Assembly: GCA_023554445.1 (NCBI GenBank)
Contig: JAMJQQ010000026.1
Location: forward strand, 1 to 64,000
DNA: 64,000 nucleotides
Direction: 5' to 3'
Source: Carthagonibacter metallireducens
GTDB taxonomy: Bacteria; Gemmatimonadota; Gemmatimonadetes; Palauibacterales; Palauibacteraceae
The position numbers and the translations under genes were made by a program. The notes beneath the pieces are model-generated. The model had not been told where the DNA came from, made no database searches, and saw nothing but the letters and a program-made list of their open reading frames with translations. This document shows positions 43,731 to 51,019 of the stretch, piece by piece. The stretch's first letter is position 1; each line of letters starts with the position of its first letter.

Positions 43731-44819
43731 CTAAAGCCTCCGGAAGATCGCCTCGAGGCGGTCCAGCGTGATCTCACTCTGCCAGTCGGGCCCGAGGGCG
43801 TGGTCCCACATGTGAGGCAGGCCGAAGGCGATCTCCGCCATTCGCCGTACCTGCTCGTCGGTCCAGCCGTCCGACATCCCTGCAGGAAGGCTTATCGAGT
43901 GCTTTTCGACCATCGCTTCGAACTCGTCCACGCCGTGAGGATAGAAGTCGCGCAGCTGTCGGAATGCGACACAGTTGGCGATTCCGTGCCGCATTCCAAG
44001 AACATAGGAGAGCCCGTATGAGATGGCATGGCAGGCGCCCACTTCCGAATAGGTGAGACTCAGACCCCCGAACAACGAGGCGACCATCAACTTCTCGTCG
44101 TTCGCAGGAGATCGCCCGGCGCCGTCGTCCAGGAAGACCTCGCGGCAAAGCTTGAGCGCTTCGTCACCGTAGGCCTGGCTGAACGTGTTGAAGTGCCGGC
44201 CGGTCTCGGCCTCGATACAGTGGATGAAGCAGTCCATCCCCGTGTAGAACCAGTGGTCGGTGGGGACGCTTGCGGTGAGGTCCGGATCGAGGACGAGCTG
44301 GTCGAAAGGCGTCCATTCGCATTTGAGTCCGAGCTTCTTCTCCGGGCCCGTGAGTACGGCGGTCATCGACACCTCGGCCCCGGTGCCGGAGATCGTCGGG
44401 ATCCCGCAATGCCAGACGCCCGGCCGCTCGACGAGGTTCAACCCCTGGTAGCGAGTCGAGGAACCTTCGTTCGTGAGCATCAGGGACACCGCCTTCGCGA
44501 CGTCCATGACGCTTCCGCCGCCGATTCCCACGACTGCGGAAGGAAGAGCGCTCCGGGACAGGATGCCGTCGCGCAACTCATCCACCTGTTCCGTCTTGGG
44601 CTCCTCGTGACTTGCATCGAGGTAGTGAACCTCGTCGCCCGACTCGACCGCGAGACGTGCTTCCAGCTCCCGACCTTCGAACCAGTCGTCCACGAGGTAG
44701 ACCACCGTTCCCGTGCCACTCCGACGCACCGGCTCGAGGATCGATCCCAGCTGATCGAGCGCCCCCCGCCCGTAGACGATCTTCCCGACGTTACGGAAGT
44801 TCCTGTGCATGTCTCTCAT
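43731..44819 (-). CDS. Fe-type alcohol dehydrogenase, KdnB-like Kdo 8-oxidase
   Basis: About 362 residues of the iron-containing alcohol dehydrogenase family. GIGGGSVMDVAKAVSLM is the NAD-binding motif near residue 105, and PTISGTGAEVSM follows. The metal-binding His residues lie in GMDCFIHCIEAE and the GACHAISYGLSYVLGMRHG stretch. In Shewanella, KdnB of this family oxidises C8 of Kdo to an aldehyde for KdnA. Assignment rests on family plus neighbours: an aminotransferase upstream (ATGA overlap) and kdsA downstream. The ATG at 44819 was chosen for that overlap. Another alcohol substrate is possible. Confidence 0.82.
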   Translation of the reverse strand: MRDMHRNFRNVGKIVYGRGALDQLGSILEPVRRSGTGTVVYLVDDWFEGRELEARLAVESGDEVHYLDASHEEPKTEQVDELRDGILSRSALPSAVVGIGGGSVMDVAKAVSLMLTNEGSSTRYQGLNLVERPGVWHCGIPTISGTGAEVSMTAVLTGPEKKLGLKCEWTPFDQLVLDPDLTASVPTDHWFYTGMDCFIHCIEAETGRHFNTFSQAYGDEALKLCREVFLDDGAGRSPANDEKLMVASLFGGLSLTYSEVGACHAISYGLSYVLGMRHGIANCVAFRQLRDFYPHGVDEFEAMVEKHSISLPAGMSDGWTDEQVRRMAEIAFGLPHMWDHALGPDWQSEITLDRLEAIFRRL

Positions 44820-46021
44820 GCCCCCCCGCCCAGCACGGAAGCGAGGGATTCCCGAAGGGATTCGCCGATCCTGTCCGTATTCTCGGGCTCCCAACTGCAT
44901 CCGACACCTATCGACACGAGACGGCCGATCACTTCCTGCGCTCCGGGAAGCTCGAGCGCCCTGTAATCCTGCGGGCTGCCGAGTGAGTGAATCGCGAGCG
45001 GGGCGGCGGCGTCGAGGTTCTTTACATGGTCCCACTGGTTGATGAAGTGGTACATGTTGGTGAACCAGTAGTTGACCCCCGGAACACCTGCCGCGCGCAT
45101 CGAGGCTACGGCCGCCTCGGCGCTCTCCGAATCAGGCAACAGCAGATTCAGAAAGGTGCCCGAATCCCCCTCCGGGTCGGGCATTCGGCGGAAATCGAGA
45201 CCCGGAAGATCCTCGACTGCGTCCCTCAGCCGGGCCTTGTTCGCCCGCTTCGCGGATCGGATTCGTTCCAGCTTCCGCATCTGCGCAACGCCGACTGCCG
45301 CATGAAGCTCGCTGATTCTGTAGTTGAAGCCCACGATCGGGTGTTCTTCCATTCCCCGATTGTCTCCCACGTGGTCATGCCCGTGGTCCGCATAGCTGTC
45401 TGCGAGGCGATACCGGGACTCGTCATCGGTGACGAACACTCCGCCCTCACCCGCCGTCGTGATCTTGAAGAAGTCGAACGAGAATGCGCCGGTGAGGCCG
45501 AACCGTCCTACGGATCGCCCGTGATACCAGGCTCCCAGTGCCTGGCCGGCGTCTTCGACCAGCACGAGATCCCGGTCACGGCAGAGCTCCAGCAGCGGAT
45601 CCATGTCGGCGGCGGCCCCGCACATGTGCACGAGCAGAATCGCCTTCGTGTTCGGAGTCAGCGCCGCCCTGACGCTGGCCGCGTCGAGGCAGAGCGTATC
45701 GTCGATGTCCGCGAACACGGGGAGGCCACCGGCCAGCAGCACCGCCTCGATCGTCGCCAGGTACGTAAAGGGCGGCACGATAACTTCGTCGCCGTATCCG
45801 ATTCCGGCCGCCGCCAGAGCGCAGGCAACGGCGGTCGATCCGCTCGAAACGGCGAGGGCATGTCCGGCACCCGTGTAGTCGCAGACCAGGTTCTCCATCT
45901 CGCGCGCCTTCCAGCGGTCCATTCGTCGATCTTCGTGACCGTACCGGAAGAGGATGCCGGTCTCCAGCACCTCCATGACCTCCCTTCGCTCCTCGTCACC
46001 GAACAGTTCGGTTCCCGGCAT
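44816..46021 (-). CDS. DegT/DnrJ/EryC1-family aminotransferase, KdnA-like
   Basis: A 401-residue PLP enzyme of the sugar aminotransferase family. SSGSTAVACALAAAGIG binds PLP phosphate, VEDAGQALGA holds the ring-contacting Asp157, and Lys186 in FDFFKITTAGEGG forms the internal aldimine. Normal substrates of this family are keto- or aldehyde sugars. Together with the KdnB-like oxidase, KdsA and a KdsC-like phosphatase, the best reading is KdnA, which aminates 8-oxo-Kdo to 8-amino-3,8-dideoxy-manno-octulosonate. It is the first gene of the cluster, divergent from the TPM gene. Amination of a different sugar cannot be excluded. Confidence 0.85.
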   Translation of the reverse strand: MPGTELFGDEERREVMEVLETGILFRYGHEDRRMDRWKAREMENLVCDYTGAGHALAVSSGSTAVACALAAAGIGYGDEVIVPPFTYLATIEAVLLAGGLPVFADIDDTLCLDAASVRAALTPNTKAILLVHMCGAAADMDPLLELCRDRDLVLVEDAGQALGAWYHGRSVGRFGLTGAFSFDFFKITTAGEGGVFVTDDESRYRLADSYADHGHDHVGDNRGMEEHPIVGFNYRISELHAAVGVAQMRKLERIRSAKRANKARLRDAVEDLPGLDFRRMPDPEGDSGTFLNLLLPDSESAEAAVASMRAAGVPGVNYWFTNMYHFINQWDHVKNLDAAAPLAIHSLGSPQDYRALELPGAQEVIGRLVSIGVGCSWEPENTDRIGESLRESLASVLGGGA

Positions 46022-46216
46022 CGCGCGTCGCTCTCTTGCAGGTTGTCCACGATCCTTACGGGTGACTCCCGTTCAGGCGAGAGAAGCTACGGGCGGCGTC
46101 GGGGAGCGTCCAGCGGGACGCCCGCGCTTGATCCTCGCGGTCCGGCAGCGCAACGTGCTCCACGTCAGGAGCCTCGGAACGGATCGGAAAGGCCGATTCT
46201 CTATCGAAGGAGAACA

Positions 46217-47119
46217 TTGAGCAGGTTCACGATGTCCAGGCGATTCGCTGCGGTGGTCGGTCTGGTAGCGGTCACCGCCGTGGGTGCTCCCGCCACAGGC
46301 ATGGCACAGGTCGAGATTCCCCCACCGGTGGGCCTGGTCAACGACTTCGCGGAGGTCATTCCCCCTGCCGCAGAGGTGCGCATATCGGAGATCGTCGAAG
46401 AGGTGCGCGCGAAGTCGGGTGGAGAGATCGTAGTCGTCACGCTCCCCGATCTCGGTGGCGTACCGCGGACCGAGCTGGCGCACCGGATCGGGAATGAATG
46501 GGGCGTTGGCAAGGCCGGCGCTCCCGGCGAGACGGGACGGCAGACGGGTACCGTGGTCCTCGTGATCCCGAAGGAGACCTCGACGGACGGACGGGGCCAC
46601 ATCGAAATCGCGCTGGCCTTCGGAGCCAACACGTTCATCACGGCGTCAGAATCGGGCCGGATTCGGGATCGCTACATGATCCCCGCGTTTCGGGAACAGG
46701 ACTACGCTGCCGGGATCGAAGAGGGCGTAAGGGCTCTGGCCGGGCAGTACGCTGCCGAGTTCGGATTCGACATCGACGGGGTGATTCCGCCGCCCGTGCT
46801 CCCGGCCGAAGGCGACGGCATTCCGCTGGGAACGATCATCCTGCTGCTCGGGCTCCTGTTTCTGATTCTCTATGCGATTTCGAAGCGGTCTCGGGGGGGG
46901 CGCGGCGGACGAGGAGGTCCCGGCTCGGGAATGGGTGGTGGCGGCCGAAGGGGTCCGGTGATCGTGCCGTTCCCGACGGGAGGAAGCTCCCGCGGAGGAT
47001 GGGGCGGGTCGGGTGGCTTCGGCGGTGGCTTCGGGGGCGGCGGCCTCGGCGGGGGAGGCTTCGGGGGTTTCGGCGGAGGAGGGGGCTTCGGGGGTGGAGG
47101 TGCGGGAGGCAGCTGGTGA
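46217..47119 (+). CDS. TPM-domain (YgcG-like) secreted membrane protein with Gly-rich tail
   Basis: About 300 residues. A signal peptide (ending near ATGMAQ) is followed by a TPM domain (about 35-175) with LVNDFAEVIPPAAE and SGGEIVVVTLPDL. One membrane segment lies near residues 200-218, and a glycine-rich tail of about 75 residues is at the C-terminus. TPM proteins commonly pair with LemA, as here two genes downstream, and have been linked to photosystem repair in plants and to envelope functions in bacteria. The TTG at 46217 has AAGGAG four bases upstream; an ATG at 46232 is an alternative start. Confidence 0.88.
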   Translation: MSRFTMSRRFAAVVGLVAVTAVGAPATGMAQVEIPPPVGLVNDFAEVIPPAAEVRISEIVEEVRAKSGGEIVVVTLPDLGGVPRTELAHRIGNEWGVGKAGAPGETGRQTGTVVLVIPKETSTDGRGHIEIALAFGANTFITASESGRIRDRYMIPAFREQDYAAGIEEGVRALAGQYAAEFGFDIDGVIPPPVLPAEGDGIPLGTIILLLGLLFLILYAISKRSRGGRGGRGGPGSGMGGGGRRGPVIVPFPTGGSSRGGWGGSGGFGGGFGGGGLGGGGFGGFGGGGGFGGGGAGGSW

Positions 47120-47147
47120 GAGCAGTGGACGAGAAGGAGGCAGCCGG

Positions 47148-47888
47148 GTGAGCGCAACACGTGCTCTGGTAGCGAAGTCGGAGGTGGTGGACGGACTCGC
47201 AGCAGAATTCGGCGAGCGACTGAGATCGGTCGTCCTGTACGGGTCGGTACCGCGCCAGGAGTCGATACTCGGCGTGAGCGACGTCAATCTGCTGGTCCTC
47301 CTCGACCGGGTGACGCTGGATGACCTGCGTCGGTTGTCGTCGATCGCCCGCCGGTGCGTGGACCTCGGGAGGGCGGCACCGATGCTGTTCGGCTGGGACG
47401 AGTTCCGGCAGTCGACCGATGCGTTCGCGATCGAGATGGCGGACCTGCAGGACGGACGCGAGATCGTCTACGGACAGGATCCCGTGGTCGATCTGGTCGT
47501 ACCGCGAGAGGCACTGAGGCACCAGCTCGAGCACGAGATTCGGGCCCGGCATGCGCAGCTCCGGGAGGGACTGATGCTCGCGGCGCCGATTCCCGCTGCC
47601 GTCGGCGAGCTGCTCGAGCACGGGCTGCCGGCGTTCGTCTGCTATCTCCGGTCTATCCTGAGACTGGCCGGGCGCGAGGTTCCCTCCACGTCGGAGGACG
47701 TGATCCGGGCCGCCGCCAACCTCGTCGACGCCAGGCCAGACGCATTCCTGGATGTCTGGGGGGCCCGCAGGGCCGGATTCGTGCCCGAGATCGACATTGA
47801 GGATCCGCTCGTCGAGGCGTACATCGAGCTGGTGGAGCGGAGTATAGTCTGGGTCGACCAGACCGGAATCGACGCAACGAAAGGATGA
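47148..47888 (+). CDS. Nucleotidyltransferase-fold protein with degenerate metal site
   Basis: About 246 residues. The N-terminal half has the nucleotidyltransferase pattern VVLYGSVPRQ...SDVNLLVLL: Gly32-Ser33 then Asp45-x-Asn47. Active family members have Asp-x-Asp at the last pair, so one metal ligand appears replaced by Asn. The C-terminal half is helical and resembles a HEPN-like or substrate domain only loosely. The start GTG has AAGGAGG seven bases upstream. It lies between the TPM and LemA genes, an unusual place for such a protein. Function unknown; substrate binding without catalysis is possible. Confidence 0.75.
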   Translation: MSATRALVAKSEVVDGLAAEFGERLRSVVLYGSVPRQESILGVSDVNLLVLLDRVTLDDLRRLSSIARRCVDLGRAAPMLFGWDEFRQSTDAFAIEMADLQDGREIVYGQDPVVDLVVPREALRHQLEHEIRARHAQLREGLMLAAPIPAAVGELLEHGLPAFVCYLRSILRLAGREVPSTSEDVIRAAANLVDARPDAFLDVWGARRAGFVPEIDIEDPLVEAYIELVERSIVWVDQTGIDATKG

Positions 47889-47980
47889 GCGGGAAGCAGG
47901 AGCGAACGAGACGAGCGCCACCGCGTGTGCTCGCCAACAGCTATGGCCCCGGCGTGGGCCTGGAAGAAGGAGAATCTTGA
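47885..47980 (+). CDS. Possible 31-residue small ORF linking the NTase and lemA genes
   Basis: An ATG overlaps the nucleotidyltransferase stop (ATGA) and the frame ends in TGA that overlaps the lemA ATG as TGATG, giving a 31-codon ORF filling the gap exactly. The peptide is basic, starting MSGKQERTRRAPP, with no recognised family. It may be a coupling ORF rather than a functional peptide, or chance. Confidence 0.3.
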   Translation: MSGKQERTRRAPPRVLANSYGPGVGLEEGES

Positions 47981-48597
47981 TGAAACAGAGACACGCGGCA
48001 GGTCGCTTGCCACTGCTCGCCCTGGCGCTCAGCCTTCCACTCGGGGCCTGCGGATACAACACGATCCAGGAACTCGACGAGGGAGTTGAAGAGTCGCGCG
48101 GAAACGTCGAAGCGGAGCTGATGCGCAGGAACGACCTGATTCCCAACCTCGTAGCCACGGTGGATGAGGCGGCAGCCTTCGAAGAGAGAACTTTCACACA
48201 GGTCGCGGAAGCCCGGTCCGGACTGACCGAATCACGCGAGCGGCTGGAACAGGCCGTTCAGGGTGACGCGTCGCTCGAAGAATTGAGCGCCGCGAGTGCG
48301 AGTGTGGCCGACAACTTGAGGCTGTTTCTCAACGTGTCCGTGGAGGCGTATCCGACCCTTACGGCCAACCAGAGTTTCCGGGCGCTGCAGGACGAGTTGA
48401 CCGAGACCGAGAATCGGATCGCCTTTTCGCGTCGGACCTACAACGAAACGGTCAGGAATTACAACACCTTCATCCGCCAGTTTCCGCAGGCGATCACCGC
48501 CTGGGTGATTCGCGCCAGGCCTCACGAGACGTTTTCTGCTCCTGCATCTGCGATGGATGCGCCCGCGGTGGACTTCGGCGGAACGTCGGACGGGTGA
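47980..48597 (+). CDS. LemA-family lipoprotein
   Basis: About 205 residues. The signal ends in a lipobox (PLGAC, Cys about residue 23), followed by the characteristic YNTIQELDEGVEESRGNVEAEL and MRRNDLIPNLVATV blocks of LemA. A long antiparallel helical bundle follows. LemA proteins are envelope-associated and often encoded beside TPM proteins; their function is not settled. GAAGGAG lies seven bases before the ATG at 47980. The next gene starts at an overlapping GTGA or shortly after. Confidence 0.92.
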   Translation: MKQRHAAGRLPLLALALSLPLGACGYNTIQELDEGVEESRGNVEAELMRRNDLIPNLVATVDEAAAFEERTFTQVAEARSGLTESRERLEQAVQGDASLEELSAASASVADNLRLFLNVSVEAYPTLTANQSFRALQDELTETENRIAFSRRTYNETVRNYNTFIRQFPQAITAWVIRARPHETFSAPASAMDAPAVDFGGTSDG

Positions 48598-50546
48598 GGG
48601 CGGCTGGCATGAACAGGGTGACACTTCGCGCGCTCGTCTGTCTGTCGCCGGTCGCGCTGGCCGGACTCTCTACGCACGGCCCCGCGGCGCTCCATGCCCA
48701 GCAGAGCGAAGCCGAGCAAAGGGTGGCGGAACTCGCCGGGCGCTACGAGAAATCGGAACACCGCGTGGAGATGCGGGATGGCACATCCCTTTACCTGGCG
48801 CTCTACGAGCCGCGCGAGCGACGCGCGGAAGAGCTTCCCATCCTGCTCACGCGCACGCCCTACAGCTGCAATCCATACGGGCCGGAGCAGATGCCGCCGC
48901 GGATCGGGCCCAATCGCCTGCTCGAGGATGAGGGTTACATCTTCGCCTGCCAGGACGTGCGCGGCCGCTTCCAGTCAGAAGGCACCTACGACAACATGCG
49001 GCCTCACGTGCCCGGTGAGCTGCCGATCGACGAGAGCTCCGATACCTGGGACACGATCGAGTGGCTGGTGCAGAACGTGCCGTCGAACAACGGCAGGGTG
49101 GGGATGTGGGGGATCTCGTATCCCGGCTTCTACGCGGCGGCAGCGCTGCCCGAAGCGCATCCCGCACTCGTCGCGTCGTCGCCCCAGGCGCCGATCGCCG
49201 ATTTTTTCTTCGACGACTTCCACCATCACGGCGCCTACACTCTCGCCTACTGGTTCATCACACCGGTCTTCGGCTACCAGCAGGACTCGCTGAACACCGG
49301 GAACTGGTTCCGATTTCCGACGCGCACCTCGCGGGACGGATACAAGTTCTACATGGATCTCGGACCCCTCGAGAATTCCGACGCCGTTTACGACTCCACC
49401 AACTTCTTCTGGCAGCAGCTGGTCGAACATCCCAACTACGACGAATTCTGGCAGGCACGGAACATCCTTCCGCACCTCCATGGGGTCGATCATGCGGTGC
49501 TCACGGTCGGCGGCTGGTACGATGCCGAAGATCTGTACGGTCCGCTCAACATTTATCGAACCCTGGAGCGCGAGAATCCGGACATCGCCTACAACGGCCT
49601 CGTCATGGGTCCCTGGGGACACGGGGACTGGGCCCGCACCCTGTCCCCACACGTGATTGGCGACATCGAGTACGGGGACGACATCTCGGGATGGTACCAG
49701 CGCGAAGTGGAAGCACCGTTCTTCCGCTACTGGTTGAACGGTGCCGGAGCCCCTCCCGAGTTCGACGCGCTGACTTTCGATACCGGAAGCAAGGAATGGC
49801 GGGCTTTCCCGGCCTGGCCGCCGGTCGAAGCAGACACCCGGACGCTCTATTTGCGGGACGATGAGGTCCTGTCGTGGCAGGCGCCGTCAGCCGGCGAGGG
49901 TGAATTCACCGAATACGTGAGCGATCCGAACGAGCCGGTTCCTTACACGGACGACATCCGGTTCGTGTTCACGCCGCGGCGATACATGAACGAGGACCAG
50001 CGCTTCGCCGAGCGGCGGCCGGACGTGATCGAGTTTCAGACCGAACCGCTCGAAGAGGAGCTGACGCTCGGGGGAGATGTCCTCGTCCGGCTGCAAGTCT
50101 CTACGACCGGCACGGATTCCGACTGGATCGTCAAGCTCATCGATGTCTATCCCGATGATACGCCCAACGGTGAGCACACACCGGAAGGCGTGGTGCTCGG
50201 GGGATATCAGCAGATGGTTCGCAGCGAGATCTTCCGCGGTCGATTCCGCGACAGCTACGAGTTCCCCGCGGCATTCGTCCCCGGGGAGCGCACCGCGGTC
50301 GAGTTCCCGCTTCAGGATCTGCTGCACACGTTCAAGCCCGGGCACCGGATCATGGTCCAGGTGCAGAGCAGCTGGTTTCCGCTGTTCGACCGGAACCCGC
50401 AGACCTTCGTGCCGAACATCTTCGAGGCAGAGGAGAAGCACTTCGTGAAGGCGACGCAACGAGTGTGGCACACCCCCGCTGCGGCCAGCCGGCTCGAGGT
50501 CAAGGTGCTGCCCCCCGGGTCGGGTCTGAAGATGGGGAGCGACTAG
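48594..50546 (+). CDS. CocE/NonD family S15 hydrolase (exported)
   Basis: About 650 residues with a signal peptide near residues 10-35 (ending ALHAQ). The alpha/beta-hydrolase core has the nucleophile in GMWGISYPGFYAA (Ser about 175), the acidic residue near GGWYDAEDLYG and His in MGPWGHGDW. A C-terminal jelly-roll domain begins near FDTGSKEWRAF and ends with the GHRIMVQVQSSWFP block. The family includes X-Pro dipeptidyl-peptidases, cocaine esterase and alpha-amino-acid ester hydrolases. It is probably an extracytoplasmic amino-acyl ester or peptide hydrolase. A GTG at 48594 overlaps the lemA stop; the ATG at 48609 is a good alternative start. Confidence 0.92.
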   Translation: MRAAGMNRVTLRALVCLSPVALAGLSTHGPAALHAQQSEAEQRVAELAGRYEKSEHRVEMRDGTSLYLALYEPRERRAEELPILLTRTPYSCNPYGPEQMPPRIGPNRLLEDEGYIFACQDVRGRFQSEGTYDNMRPHVPGELPIDESSDTWDTIEWLVQNVPSNNGRVGMWGISYPGFYAAAALPEAHPALVASSPQAPIADFFFDDFHHHGAYTLAYWFITPVFGYQQDSLNTGNWFRFPTRTSRDGYKFYMDLGPLENSDAVYDSTNFFWQQLVEHPNYDEFWQARNILPHLHGVDHAVLTVGGWYDAEDLYGPLNIYRTLERENPDIAYNGLVMGPWGHGDWARTLSPHVIGDIEYGDDISGWYQREVEAPFFRYWLNGAGAPPEFDALTFDTGSKEWRAFPAWPPVEADTRTLYLRDDEVLSWQAPSAGEGEFTEYVSDPNEPVPYTDDIRFVFTPRRYMNEDQRFAERRPDVIEFQTEPLEEELTLGGDVLVRLQVSTTGTDSDWIVKLIDVYPDDTPNGEHTPEGVVLGGYQQMVRSEIFRGRFRDSYEFPAAFVPGERTAVEFPLQDLLHTFKPGHRIMVQVQSSWFPLFDRNPQTFVPNIFEAEEKHFVKATQRVWHTPAAASRLEVKVLPPGSGLKMGSD

Positions 50547-50565
50547 ACCTTCGGCAGGGGAAGGG

Positions 50566-50973
50566 TCAGGCAGGGGGCGGGCCGCCGGGTTCGGTCGGCA
50601 TACCGGATCCGGGCCGTCGCACGTGTCGGATCCATACTCCGCTGTAGACGGCCAGATTGAACAGCAGCAGCAGGATGCCCAGCCAGATGTGCAGCCGATC
50701 CCAGTCGGCCGGATAGAGGATCGGGTCGAGGTAGCGCTCGAGGAAGCCTCCCTCGAATCCGGCCTCTCCGGCGCGGGCGCGGAGATTCCACTCCAGTGGG
50801 GTGAGCGGACAGATCCAGCCGACGAGCTCGATCCCGATCGCGTAGATCAGGACCGGAAGGTGAAGCCAGGCGAGGCGAGGCTTGAGGAGGACCATCAAGC
50901 CTCCGAGTGACGCGAATGCCGCGAATGCGAAGTGCGCGAGCATCACGAGGTCCGCCGCCAGCGACCAGCCCAC
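50566..50973 (-). CDS. DUF2784 membrane protein
   Basis: 135 residues with four hydrophobic segments. The family block ICPLTPLEWNLRARAGE follows the second or third helix, and YPADWDRLHIWLGILLLLFN forms the last. DUF2784 proteins are uncharacterised small inner-membrane proteins. Start GTG at 50973. It follows 46 bases after the M14 gene on the same strand. Confidence 0.88.
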   Translation of the reverse strand: MGWSLAADLVMLAHFAFAAFASLGGLMVLLKPRLAWLHLPVLIYAIGIELVGWICPLTPLEWNLRARAGEAGFEGGFLERYLDPILYPADWDRLHIWLGILLLLFNLAVYSGVWIRHVRRPGSGMPTEPGGPPPA

Positions 50974-51019
50974 GTCCCGACTCCTTCCTCGAGATCTTCC
51001 GGCTACGGACCCCCGCGCC

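Noticed and set aside
47009..47115. Glycine-codon tandem repeats
   Set aside because: They encode the Gly-rich tail that TPM proteins commonly carry; the repeat is explained by coding and is not a separate element.
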